Origin: Cycas panzhihuaensis
Lineage: Eukaryota > Cycadophyta
Length of the DNA stretch: 64,000 nt
Direction: 5' to 3'
NCBI GenBank assembly: GCA_023213395.1
Contig: CM041465.1
Span: 204,607,741 to 204,671,740 of the forward strand
This document shows, in pieces, positions 54,701 to 64,000 of this stretch; positions within the stretch are counted from its first letter, which is position 1; each line of letters opens with the position of its first letter. A program made the position numbers and the translations under genes. The notes beneath the pieces are model-generated. The model did no database searches and was not told where the DNA came from. It was given only the letters and a program-made list of their open reading frames with translations.

Positions 54701-55990
54701 TTGAGTGCTTGACTCTGGAGTGCAGAAGCATATCTCTTACTAGAAGCACAACTTTGACACGGTGAACAAAAATCATAGTGGTGCGGAAATTGTTCTTAGA
54801 GATGCTCGCGTTTTGCCGGTTGAAGGTATCGATGAAATATCCATTGCAGGTGGTAAGTTTATTGGGGTATACTATGTACCCAAGATGCAGTTGAACCTTC
54901 TTTCAGCTCAGAAAATCTGCAAACAAGGCATGAAGGTGGAGTTTTACAATGATAAATGCCTGATTAAGGATCCAAAGCAGAACTTCGTTGTCATTGCTAC
55001 TCGGAAAGTCAGGGACAACTTCTGGGTGTTTGAGAGATTTCAATGTCAAAAGAAGCCTTATGTCTTTGTTGCCAGCGCTGATGACATGAGTAAACTTTGG
55101 CACAATTGCTTAGGACACTTTAACTACAGGAGCATTGCACTACTGAAGAGGTTGAGGATGGTGGAAGGATTGCCATCAGTTTCTTGCTCAGATGGTGTGT
55201 GTGAAAGGTGTATGTATGGCAAGCATCACCGCTATCGTTTTGCTCGGGAGAATGCCTGGAGAGCCAAGGAGAAGTTGGAGCTTGTACATTTAGATATAAT
55301 GGGTCCTCTCTCAAACCCTTCGATATCAGGAGCTCGTTACACGTTTGTGTTTATAGATGACTACACCAGAAGTCTTGGGTTTACTTTCTTAAAAACAAGT
55401 CAGATGTGTTCGATCACTTTCGTGACTGGAAAGCGATGGTGGAAAACGAAAGTGACAAAAAGATTAAGTCATTAAAAAGTGATAATGGTAAGGAATACTA
55501 CAACCATGCGTTTAATCGGTTTTGTTGCGATCATGGTATAAAGCGGGAATTTAGAGTCCCGTATACCCTACAACAAAATGGAGTTGCTGAACAAAAGAAT
55601 CGTACCATGATGGAGATGGCGAGGTTATGGTGCACGCTAAAAACCTGCCATCGATGTTTTGTGCAGAGGTTGTGGCGAGTGTTGTGTATATTTCGAACCA
55701 GGTACCTACTCAGGCAGTTCGCAGCATGACCCTCGAAGAAAATTGGACTGATCGGAAGCTTGTCATTAGCCATTTAAGAACCTTTGGGTGTATTGCACAC
55801 GCATATCCTAGATAATACTCGCAAGAAGTTGGATCGAAAGAGTCTAAAGTGTATATTCATGGGGTATAGTGATCAAAATATAAAGCTTATAGACTATGGG
55901 ATTCACAGGGGAAGAAAATTATGGTTAGTTAGGATGTAAAATTTGATGAGTCATCGACATATCATGTTGAAAGATCATTAGAAGAGCCTT
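54700..55990 (+). pseudogene. Copia C protease and integrase
   Basis: Protease core VLDSGVQKHIS at about 54708. A long open frame 54762-55475 holds MQLNLLSAQKICKQGMKVEF, the HHCC finger (LWHNCLGHF, CERCMYGKHH), HLDIMGPLS and FVFIDDYTRS. A frameshift near 55372 leads to KSDNGKEYYN and NGVAEQKNRTMMEMAR, so the three catalytic acids are all still there. Another shift near 55625 leads to EENWTDRKLVISHLRTFG and the decayed tail near 55860-55960. Four frames are needed to read it. Confidence 0.87.
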
Positions 55991-56119
55991 TTTACCCCCC
56001 AACTCCCATTCCCAGATTCATTAAGTGAAGAGGACGATGAGCCAGTCACTAGAGCACCTGAAGAAGTAGGACCAAGTGGGACGTGTAATAATGAGGAGCC
56101 ACCACGAGAAGAAGTACCT

Positions 56120-57720
56120 CCAGCAATGAGTGCTTCTATACCTTTATGGGCAATGAAGACTATCGAAGATTTTGGTGTGGTGATGCAAACCCCGACTGAT
56201 GATAGAAGAATAAGGAGTCAACATGCCAATCGAACTTTGCTGGTAGACACCAACTACTCCAGTGTTCCTAATTCGTTTGATGAGGCAAAAGGAGATCCAC
56301 ATTGGAGAGCTGTGATGGAGGAGGAGTATGGTTCGCTGATGAAGAATGATACGTGGGATTTTGGTTCCACTCCCTACGAAAGAAGAACCTTGTTGGATGC
56401 AAGTGGGTCTATAAGACGAAGTTCCACTTCGATGGAGAGGTGGACAAGTACAAGGCTAGACTTGTCGCTCAAGGATTCAAGCAAAAAGAAAGAATTAACT
56501 ATGAGGAGACGTTTGCACCAGTCTCCAAAATGATAACGATCCACTTGCTCATTTCCTTAGCAGTTGCTTACGGTTGGGAGCTACACCAGATGGACGTCAA
56601 GTCCACGTTCCTTAATGGAGATCTAAAGGAAGAGATTTACATGTCGTAGCCTCTGGGATTCGTTAAGGAAGGCCAGGAGCATCTTGTTTGCCGGTTGAAG
56701 AAGTCAATCTATGGCCTGAAACAAGCACCCTACACTTGGTATGAGAAGATGGATGCCAAGTTGAAAGCTGAAGGTTTCGAGATTTCAGAACTCGACTTGA
56801 ACTTGTATGTGAAAAGAGGAGGGACTTCAATAGTTCCTTGCGTAGTGTATGTGAATGATTTAATCATCAATAGTAGCTGTGGCAAGTCTATAGCAGAAGT
56901 CAAGTCCAATTTGGGAGTTTCGTTTGACATGATAGACTCGTGAAGCAGATGGATGATAGGATCGTGTTGTTGCAGTCGCAATACTTGAGGAACCTGCTGC
57001 ATAAGTTTAGGATGCAGAATTGCGAACCAGTTGCAACACCATGTGTAAAGGGTGCAAGATTACAGAAGGATATGGCCAAACCCTTTCTAGATGGAACGAA
57101 GTATCACCAATTGGTAGGGAGTCTGATCTACTTGGCTTGGATTGGTTTTCCGCTACATGCAGAATCGTCAAGAGCCTCATTTGGTTGCAGCGAAGCGAAT
57201 TCTAAAGTACCTGAAGGGGACAATCAATCTTGGTCTTGAATACCATCAAGGCCAAAAGATAAGGTTGCATGGCTACACAGATACTAATTGGGGAGGAGAC
57301 TCTGATGATCGAAAGTCACCTGCTGGATACCTATTTGGTGTTGGTAATGGATTTGTTTTGTTGCAGTCGAAGAAGCAACAAACAGTGGTGCTATCTTCTA
57401 CGAAGGCTAAATATCAAGGACTCAGTGCTGGTGCGAAGGCAGCAATATGGTTGCAAGGTCTCTTGGAGTTTCTTGGAGTTTCCAATGGGCATTCGGTTAT
57501 CTTTGTTGATAATTAGAGTACCATTCGTGTGTCGAAGAATCCAGAGTTTCATGTGTGTACGAAACATATTGAGATTCAACACCATTACATTCGTGAATAG
57601 ATCAAGTCAAGGAAGTTGCAGGTCGACTATTGTCTAAGTGAATTCCAGCTTGCAGATGTGTTTACCAAGCCACTTACTGAAGATCAATTCACGAAGATAC
57701 GTACCGGTTTAGGACTCACC
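56120..57720 (+). pseudogene. Copia C reverse transcriptase and RNase H
   Basis: After a linker (56126-56340), RT reads CKWVYKTKFHFDGEVDKYKA, LVAQGFKQKERINYEETF, HQMDVKSTFLNGDL (56353-56649). A TAG at 56647 follows, then LKKSIYGLKQAPYTWYEKMD and the catalytic box CVVYVNDLIINSS near 56840, where the usual VDD is VND. The connection domain is at 56940-57160 and RNase H at 57142-57516 (LHGYTDTNWGGDSDDRKS, SSTKAKYQGL), ending in ADVFTKPLTEDQF near 57654. Frameshifts and the lost Asp disable it. Confidence 0.88.
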
Positions 57721-57830
57721 GATGTTATACTTGAGGGGGGAATGTATCGACAAGGATAAAGAAGCTGCAAGATAGTCTTAACCTTCGTGATAACACAACT
57801 GTTGCAGTTTGCAGACTCCCCACATTCACA

Positions 57831-57841
57831 TTAAGGGGGGA
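57831..57841 (+). other. Polypurine tract of copia C
   Basis: TTAAGGGGGGA touches the start of the 3' LTR. Confidence 0.85.
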
Positions 57842-58195
57842 TGTTAATGTGGCAATTGTTTGTTAAGCCACTAAGTTAATGTTAATGTGGTTTAATTAAG
57901 GTGATTAAACGAAAAGGTGTGAGTTACTTGGAGGGTCACAACCCTAATCGGGTAACACCTCTTGGAAGAGTATAAAACCCTTGAGTCCTTGTGTATTCAA
58001 TGTATCAAATCATTGTGGAATAATAAATGTGATCCAGAAGGATCTTTAGTGGCGGGTTTTTTGCCAAAAAGATTTTTTCACGTACATCTTTTGTACTGTG
58101 TATCTGTATTCTGTGTGTATTTTTGTTTGTTTGCTGTGTATGGTTAAAGATTCTACAGATGGGAACATACTTGTATGATTTCATGTTCTTGAACA
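57842..58195 (+). repeat. 3' LTR of copia C
   Basis: 354 bp, TGTTAATGTGGC to TTCTTGAACA, with TATAAAA at 57971-57977; followed by the target duplication TCAAG. Confidence 0.95.
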
Positions 58196-58200
58196 TCAAG

Positions 58201-59160
58201 GACTTGTGATTTGTTGAAGATAAAGAACACCCAAGTCTTCTTGTTAAAATCATCTATGAAGGTAAGGAAATACCTTGCACCATTGATAGAGTTCAGTGAG
58301 ATTGGTCCATATATATCACTATGAATTAATTCTAATTTTTCTCGAGCTCTCTAGGTACTTTCTTGAAATTGGGATCTATGTTGTTTCTCTAACATGCATC
58401 CTTCACAAACAAACGAACTGAAGGAAATATTAGGTAATCCATCCACCATATTCAATCTTTTTGGCATTTCTAATCTATCATTTGTAATGTGTCCATATCG
58501 AGAATGCCATATTTTATTATTAGAGCTGCAAACAACAAGAGACTGTACTGGAAAAGATTGAATATGAGTAGAGACTGATTAATAAAGATTATTTGTCTCT
58601 ATCCCTTCTGTTATTACAATGCCCTTTTGTTTTATATCATAGATGTAGCATTTACCATCTTCATAAAAAATTTTACACAATTCTTTCTTTCTTAATTGGG
58701 ATACAGAAAGAAGGTTTTTTCTAAGCCGTAGAGCGGACAGAACATCAGCAATCTTCTTAATTTTTTTCATTGATTCTCTCAGATGTGGTTCCTTTGCATT
58801 TAATGCACGAGGGAAAATTAATCCTTGTTGGAAAGATGTGGATGAAGGATTTCAAATCATTCTTTCCTTTCTGTCATGTGATTTGAGTTCCTAGAGTCTA
58901 TAAACCAATCCTTGTTGTTTCTAACACAAGAGGCTAGAGCAGTAATAAAGACTATTTCTTCCTCTTCTTTTGGTTGCTTATTGTTGTAGCTACCCATTGC
59001 TCTCTTCCCTCGATAAATCTTTAATCGTTTTTGTGGGCAGTTGCTAGCAAAGTGTCTAGGTCTCCCACAATGGTAATAAATTCGGGTATTTGTTGATCTA
59101 TAGTCGTTAGTGAAGTGTCTAGATCCCCCATAGTGGTAACAAATTTGAGTTTCCACTAAT
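58201..59160 (-). pseudogene. Copia H zinc knuckles, protease and integrase start
   Basis: Right to left on the minus strand: two decayed knuckles, CYHYGGSRHFTNDY and YYHCGRPRHFASNC (59145-59040), each with Cys to Tyr changes; an acidic linker; protease core DWFIDSRNSNHMT (about 58900-58860), with the active-site Gly replaced by Arg; NLLSVSQLRKKELCKIF (58725); and the integrase start with HSDIYGPISLN and FLTFIDDFNKKTW near 58325-58230. The frame changes between 58857 and 58770. It breaks off at 58200 at the C insertion and resumes at 49250. Confidence 0.86.
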
Positions 59161-59189
59161 CTCCCTCTACCTCTCGAAGTACTTCTAGA

Positions 59190-59838
59190 TTGCCCCCTTC
59201 CGCTAATCCTTGATCTTGAGATGAAGGCTTGTTTAATCTCGCTTTCTTCTTCATATTGTCAGATTCTTTGCTCCTTCTATAGCAAATGTCCACATAGGGT
59301 ATTAAACGATGTGTTCCCAACTTGTCGTTCTACAATGAGGGTATTGACAAGATTATCAAATGATTTTGGTAGCTTGTTGAGGGTGAGATGAACAAGGTCT
59401 GTATTGGATACAATCTCACCAGCAAATGCAAGGCTATCTTTTACTTCCACAATTTTGTTGATGAATTCTGAGACTGGTTCTCCTTCCTTTAGGTGCAACC
59501 TATATAACTATTCTCTCAAAGTGATTATTTTGGCTTCGTTCTTTTGACTGTATAAGCAAGCCAAAGTTTTCCAAGCTTCTACAAATGAAGATGCCTCGCT
59601 AATGTGGGTTAGTAGGGAGTTTGTTACAAACAAGGTGATAACTGCATGAGCATGTCTTATCTCTCTTTTCCCAACTTGTGAGTTTGATAATATATGCAAC
59701 AAATGGCTTTGCTTCTTTTTTTGTGACAATGTTCTAGGCATTTTTGGTCACTAGAAGGCCCTTCATTTTAATTCTCCAGGCACTACAGTTATGGCCTGTC
59801 AGCTTATCAGAGTCTCCTAAGGAGTAAATAAAAGCCAT
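59190..59838 (-). pseudogene. Copia H gag
   Basis: ATG complement at 59836-59838 (MAFIYSLGDSDKLTG), then SAWRIKMKGLLVTKNA, EAWKTLACLYSQKNEAK (59741-59508) and LKEGEPVSEFINKIVEVKD, LHLTLNKLPKSFDN-like text (59498-59277). A frameshift near 59740 and a stop near 59500 separate three pieces. Capsid pattern and position identify it; it is closest in style to copia J Gag. Confidence 0.85.
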
Positions 59839-60531
59839 TCTAATTAGAGGAGGGGTAGGAAGTGAGGGAAGAGGCTGTTTTATACTTGGGTTAGGTCGAA
59901 GTCGTACGATTGTATGAAAAAAGTATAGTTGTATGGTCAAGAATTCTTTTTTCCTAGATCAAAGATTTTTTCGGTGCCTTTCCAAATTTGCAGATGATTT
60001 GTCAATTGGACCTTTGATTTTTCTGAAAACTGGCTTGAAAGATAGAATGGCACTAGGGTTTAAAATGAATTTTCATTTGTATCTTTAAAAAAACACAAAA
60101 ATACCCTAGTACTTGATTGGGAGCTTGAACCACAAGGAAGAGTTTAAGACTAGATTTAAGCACTGAAACAAAAAATTTCAAAAGAAATCAACAGAAGGTG
60201 GTCCAAACCTATGCCCATTGTTTTTGCCAATTTCTTGCATGTAGAGTCAGAATTTGAAGATGACACTTTGGAATAGTAGAATCCCCTCATAAAGGTGCCT
60301 GACTTAGTAAAATTTTGTCACAATCTGAGCACTTCAAATTTGCTCGTACAGGGTGTATGGTTTTGTACAATAGGTAGTACAACGGTCAGTATACCTTCTT
60401 TAGTGTTCAAAAACGTCTTCTCAGATGATGGACGAATTTTCTTTGAGTTTCCTCTACAAGTTTTTTTGACAAATCTTGATCGTTAAAAAACAATCTCTCC
60501 AAGTTCCTCTTTCAGATCCACTTTGATACCT
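59839..60531 (-). other. Leader and primer site of copia H
   Basis: About 690 bp with no gene. Next to the LTR the minus strand reads AGGTATCAAAGTGG (60518-60531), a changed methionine-type primer site. Confidence 0.65.
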
Positions 60532-60764
60532 TGAAGAAAAAAATAGGAGCAATTTGAATAGAGGAAGCTTATTCCTCATTAATGATAGGTGAGTAACCTC
60601 TCACACATATAAATACATGAGGTTTTCAAAAGGGGTCTAGTACATGTAAGCCAAGTGGTGACTTAAGAATAAAGAGGGGTCATGACACATGACCCTTAAT
60701 TACACTTAAAGGACCTAGAGTACCTTATGAATAAAACATAGGATAAAACATTAATATTTCAACA
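60532..60764 (-). repeat. 5' LTR of copia H
   Basis: 233 bp, minus-strand TGTTGAAATATT to TTCTTCA, matching 33397-33629. TGTTA at 60765-60769 pairs with AGTTA at the other end. Confidence 0.92.
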
Positions 60765-61063
60765 TGTTAACATATAATTAAGTTAATAAAGGATATTACT
60801 TTGGTGATCATCCTATATAAGGATCATATTACCATTTCATTTGTATTCATTCATCATTTGCTACGTCTAGTAGGTACATTGTTGGAGGTTTTACGCTGAG
60901 TTAGACCTATTATGGATTGGGGAGATGAAGCATCTATAGTCCCTTTACTATTTTGCAAACTTGTTCTATACATAGAAGACAAATAACGCTATGGGTTCGA
61001 TACATAGAAGACAAATAATCCAAAATACACTAAGGGCCTCACACTTTGAAGTCCAAACTGTAA
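60765..61063. other. Native right flank of element H
   Basis: No gene. The 18-base TACATAGAAGACAAATAA occurs twice, near 60970 and 61001, as a short direct repeat. Confidence 0.5.
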
Positions 61064-61480
61064 GCTTTGATACCATGTTGGAAAAATTTAAATACGCTAT
61101 AATAACATGTTAGAAAAAGATGAAATATCCACCAATTCAAAATACAAAAGAAATTGGAAGAATAATCAATCTTCATCTATTGTATTAGAATAGGTAAATG
61201 TTTATAGAAATGATTCACCTCATAAAGAACTAATTGTTAGAAAAAGCACTAGATCATTATAAGATCATATAACAAATTATGATTAAGTTCAATAAGTTCA
61301 AAATAACAAGTCACAAATATAAGGTGTAAAATATGAATATAACATGAAATACAGAATACACAAAAATGAAATATGCATTGTAATACAAGACAAAAAATTT
61401 TGGGGAAATGTTCATTTCCATTATTGTATTATGAAAGAATACATATTTATAGATGTAATTCACCTCATAAATGTCAAATG
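61064..61480 (-). repeat. Possible LTR remnant with primer site
   Basis: The complement at 61064-61075 reads TGGTATCAAAGC, a methionine-type primer site, and TG at 61076 would be the LTR edge of a minus-strand element. To its right, two related stretches (about 61150-61230 and 61410-61475, both with TATTGTATTA and ATTCACCTCATAAA) suggest a partly duplicated terminal region. The other LTR border and any coding sequence were not found. Confidence 0.3.
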
Positions 61481-63694
61481 ATATTGGAAAACCTCAAATA
61501 TAACCTATGACGAATACATGAATATGTGAGCTCTAAAAATACATATTTAATGGTGCTTACCAATTAATGTCTACACAAGTGTTCATTTCTTTATGATGAC
61601 TATGTATAACATTTGAGGGATGACTAATACAATAATGATGGATTTACCATTGATTAACATTATTCTCCAGTGCTTCCCCATAATATTTAATCTTGTTTTA
61701 TTTTCTTGTCTTGTTGTGTCACATCGCCAAGTAATTGTCTTTTTTCCAAACAACTTTATGTGTGCTTCTTTTCGTGCGTGTTCCTCTTCTCCAACTTCTG
61801 AGAAGAAACTTGTCTTCAGTTTCATTGGCCTCACAACTTTAGGTTTATGACCTTACAAAATGACAAACATAATGGGTGTCCACTTGCAATTACCTGCAAC
61901 TTGACTACATATCAAAACACAAATATACAACAACCACCTGTTGCTAATCTCAGGTAAACTATTGCATTCTTGTGGCCATCCTTAAAAGATATCCTAATCA
62001 TGAATTCACTGCATGATTTCAATTAATGAAAGTTCAAATGCAAAGACCAAATGAAACACTTAATAGTTATGCAAAATGCATTAATCCACCTAATGTAACA
62101 TTTTCACATGTATTTCTCATAAATTGGTTATCACAAATGTCTCGCAAAGGCACAAAAATTACCGTTGTTTTTTAAAAAAAGAATACCAAATTAAAAAAAT
62201 ATGCCTTAAAAAAGAAGAATCTATCAAAGGTTTTTGCACCACATGTATCAACTTCAACCTTAAAAAATCTATCAGAAACCGAAAACCAATTTACCCTTCT
62301 AGTCACTTATTTCAAAGGCATTAAAATAGGGTTTTCAACGAATCTGATGAAATTAAAATCCAAGTTTATATGCCAAAGTTACGATGAAAATATTGAGTGG
62401 AGGTATGAAAACTTTCACTTAAGGTTAGTAATTAGGCAATTAGCTGTTTTCGTTTAAACTCTAGGTCACGTGTTTTTCACCATGTGATCACTTACTAATG
62501 AAATGGGGTCTTTAGTGGATTTCAAAAGTCAATCAAATATAGTATAATTTGTAGTTTAACTTTGAATTTTTTTAAGCCAATGTAAAATTTGTCATTTTGT
62601 TTTGTTTGGTGTTCCACGATATGCAAGAGGGTTTTCGTGCGACTTCGAGTGGTGAACAAAGATAAATTTGAGGATGTGATGGTGGTGTAATGACAAATAT
62701 GAATTGGTACAATGTGGCAAAATTGCAAATCTACCATAAAAGGTCTTCACAACCCCTACACAACGTCAAAAACATGACTCAAATATGTAGTAAATGTCAT
62801 TTTGACCACAATTTTGTCATGTGTAGTGATTGATGTTGATTGCATTTTTCATCGCTTGATAGCTCTCTTCATGGCATTGACTCCTTTAACGATGGATCAA
62901 ATGCTGGCTCAATAGATGTTGATCTCTTTTTTGATTTTAGTGTTGGATGTTGAAACTCTCTTTTGTTCGCAACAACACCCTAGATAACTAGCTTCAACCA
63001 CCTAGTCACCAACAATGGTGATGATGCATATGGGTTTAGCAGAATTTAAACTTCATTCATCTTCATCTTTTCTTGCTTCCTTTGCACTATAAACTCTGCT
63101 TGTTTGCATCTATAAATTCCTTAAGTAAAGGCAATCACAATAGCACATAACAATAGATAGTAAATGTGCATTTGAGAATATAAATGCCCTTTCATCTTGT
63201 AATCAACACAAAATGCCCTCTCATGGGCCTGCAAGACTCTTCATAGGGTTTTCTTTAGTCACAAATTTGTTGAGGTTTCATTTTTTAGCTGCATGTTATC
63301 ATAGAATTAATGTCTCAGTTTTGCTTATATAGTTTTCATCTTGGCAATGAATCCCAAGGAGGGACACTCACAATTGCCTCCAAAATGGGTTTTTATCATC
63401 TCTAAAGAACTTGCAAAAATCAACATCCTATCGTCATCACCTCCATCCAACAATGTCTGCCTCATTCATGTGGGATCTTCCTTGTGCCTTCAACATCATT
63501 GACACTTATATGAGTGTATGGCTTTCTTAGCATTCAACTTTGTAGATATATGTCTTTGGCAACACTCTGCGAACACAACATTAGGTACAAATTCTTATTG
63601 GGATTTTATGGACTCTCATGGACTTCATGGACTTACCAATGTCCATCTGCAGGCAATCCTACTTCAACTGCCATGCTCTGCATTTAACATCCAA
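61481..63694. other. AT-rich stretch without a recognisable gene
   Basis: ORFs here are under 90 codons and show no known motif, signal peptide or matching neighbour. Nothing else of note was seen apart from the T run that begins at 63695. Confidence 0.5.
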
Positions 63695-64000
63695 TTTTTT
63701 TTTTTTTTTTTTGGTTATCTAGAGGAGAACCTCTAGCCACCCTTGGTACAAAGTTCCGAAGTAAGGGGGACCCCCGGGATCCAGGTTTTTGTACCGCCTT
63801 TGTACTGGCTACACTTGGAGTTCATACCGCCGTCGTACAGTTGGCACACACTCAACGGACTTTGGTCGGACTACTATCTTTGCAGCAGCGGACGCCGGTC
63901 GAACTACTTCCCTGTGAAGTGACTTGCACTCATGAGTTTTGAACCTGGGTCTCGCCTTGGTAATCGCCACAACTTACCAATCCACCCAGCCCCATGAGGC
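63695..64000 (-). mobile_element. Probable tRNA-derived SINE, 5' end at or beyond the window edge
   Basis: On the minus strand about 290 bases of moderately GC-rich sequence end in an uninterrupted run of 18 A (T run 63695-63712). Near its 5' end it has a good Pol III B box, GGTTCAAAACTC (63934-63945), and about 35 bases upstream an A-box-like TGGATTGGTAAG (about 63972-63985). This layout is that of plant SINEs. The sequence has no coding potential. The 5' target duplication would be outside the window, so it could also be the 3' end of a longer element. Confidence 0.55.

Larger units (their letters stand above)
49256..58195 (+). mobile_element. Ty1/copia element C, split in gag by D
   Basis: A plus-strand copia with a perfect target duplication TCAAG (49251-49255 and 58196-58200) inside the integrase of H. 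Without D it is about 6.2 kb. It has both LTRs, a diverged primer site, a leader with tandem repeats, and a frameshifted gag-pol of a lineage different from B and J (Gag WKANMELIL; protease VLDSGVQKHIS). By eye the LTR pair is about 90% alike. Confidence 0.95.
33397..60764 (-). mobile_element. Ty1/copia element H, host of nest 2
   Basis: A minus-strand copia with matching 233-bp LTRs at both ends and its genes in order from right to left: gag 59838, protease and integrase start 59160-58201, integrase 49250-48620, RT 43104-42050, RNase H 41900-33640. It is split by B, G and C. Removing them leaves about 5.1 kb, a normal copia size. Flanks are AGTTA (33392-33396) and TGTTA (60765-60769), a 4/5 target duplication. 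It is strongly decayed and older than its guests. Confidence 0.93.

Noticed and set aside
61583-61834. 83-codon minus-strand ORF as a possible small gene
   Set aside because: No recognised motif, no supporting start context and surrounding sequence is AT-rich non-coding.
63934-63985. A complete tRNA gene at the right edge
   Set aside because: Box B and an A-box-like stretch are present, but no acceptor stem or anticodon arm could be folded by eye, and the long A tail fits a SINE instead.

Overview
The window reads as nuclear DNA of a land plant, and no host gene could be supported in it. It is almost wholly LTR retrotransposons inserted into one another, with plant-type Ty1/copia proteins (CCHC Gag, D-S-G-A protease, HHCC/DDE integrase, YVDD reverse transcriptase, copia RNase H), methionine-tRNA-type primer sites and 5-bp target duplications. 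Many old, partly decayed elements, long AT-rich leaders and no genes over 64 kb suit a large, TE-rich genome such as a gymnosperm's; that is inference, and species cannot be told from the sequence.

Left edge (1-5136): the 5' LTR and leader of a minus-strand copia (A, cut by the window edge), a TG microsatellite, about 3 kb without a gene, and a TA microsatellite. Nest 1 (5137-32763): a decayed plus-strand copia (F) split by three elements: copia E (7092-14756, minus), copia J (15426-20600, plus) and Ty3/gypsy K (21197-31779, plus). F's reading resumes across each junction and each insertion has a matching or 4/5-matching 5-bp duplication.

Nest 2 (33397-60764): a minus-strand copia (H, about 5.1 kb once its guests are discounted) split by copia B (34041-41805, plus, the youngest by LTR comparison, same family as A), gypsy G (43110-48614, plus, an RT-less relative of K) and copia C (49256-58195, plus). 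C is itself split inside gag by D (51222-53925), a short non-autonomous LTR element with one gag-like reading frame. This makes a three-level nest H > C > D. The right edge (60765-64000) is AT-rich with one possible LTR remnant and ends in what looks like a minus-strand tRNA-derived SINE with a long A tail.

Most unusual are the gypsy elements. K appears to carry a Gag with four CCHC knuckles, a DGG-type protease, a second Gag-like domain between protease and RT, and after integrase a 60-bp tandem array and an extra ORF ending in a coiled coil. G has lost RT, RNase H, the integrase core and the extra ORF, yet keeps LTRs, gag, protease and an open Gag2/integrase-tail fusion. D is a second kind of non-autonomous derivative. 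Copias A and B share LTRs and most of the leader but carry unrelated middle segments that begin just after a CGTACG palindrome. Every element with coding sequence examined has stops, frameshifts or lost key residues, largely of G:C to A:T type as expected for methylated, silenced DNA.
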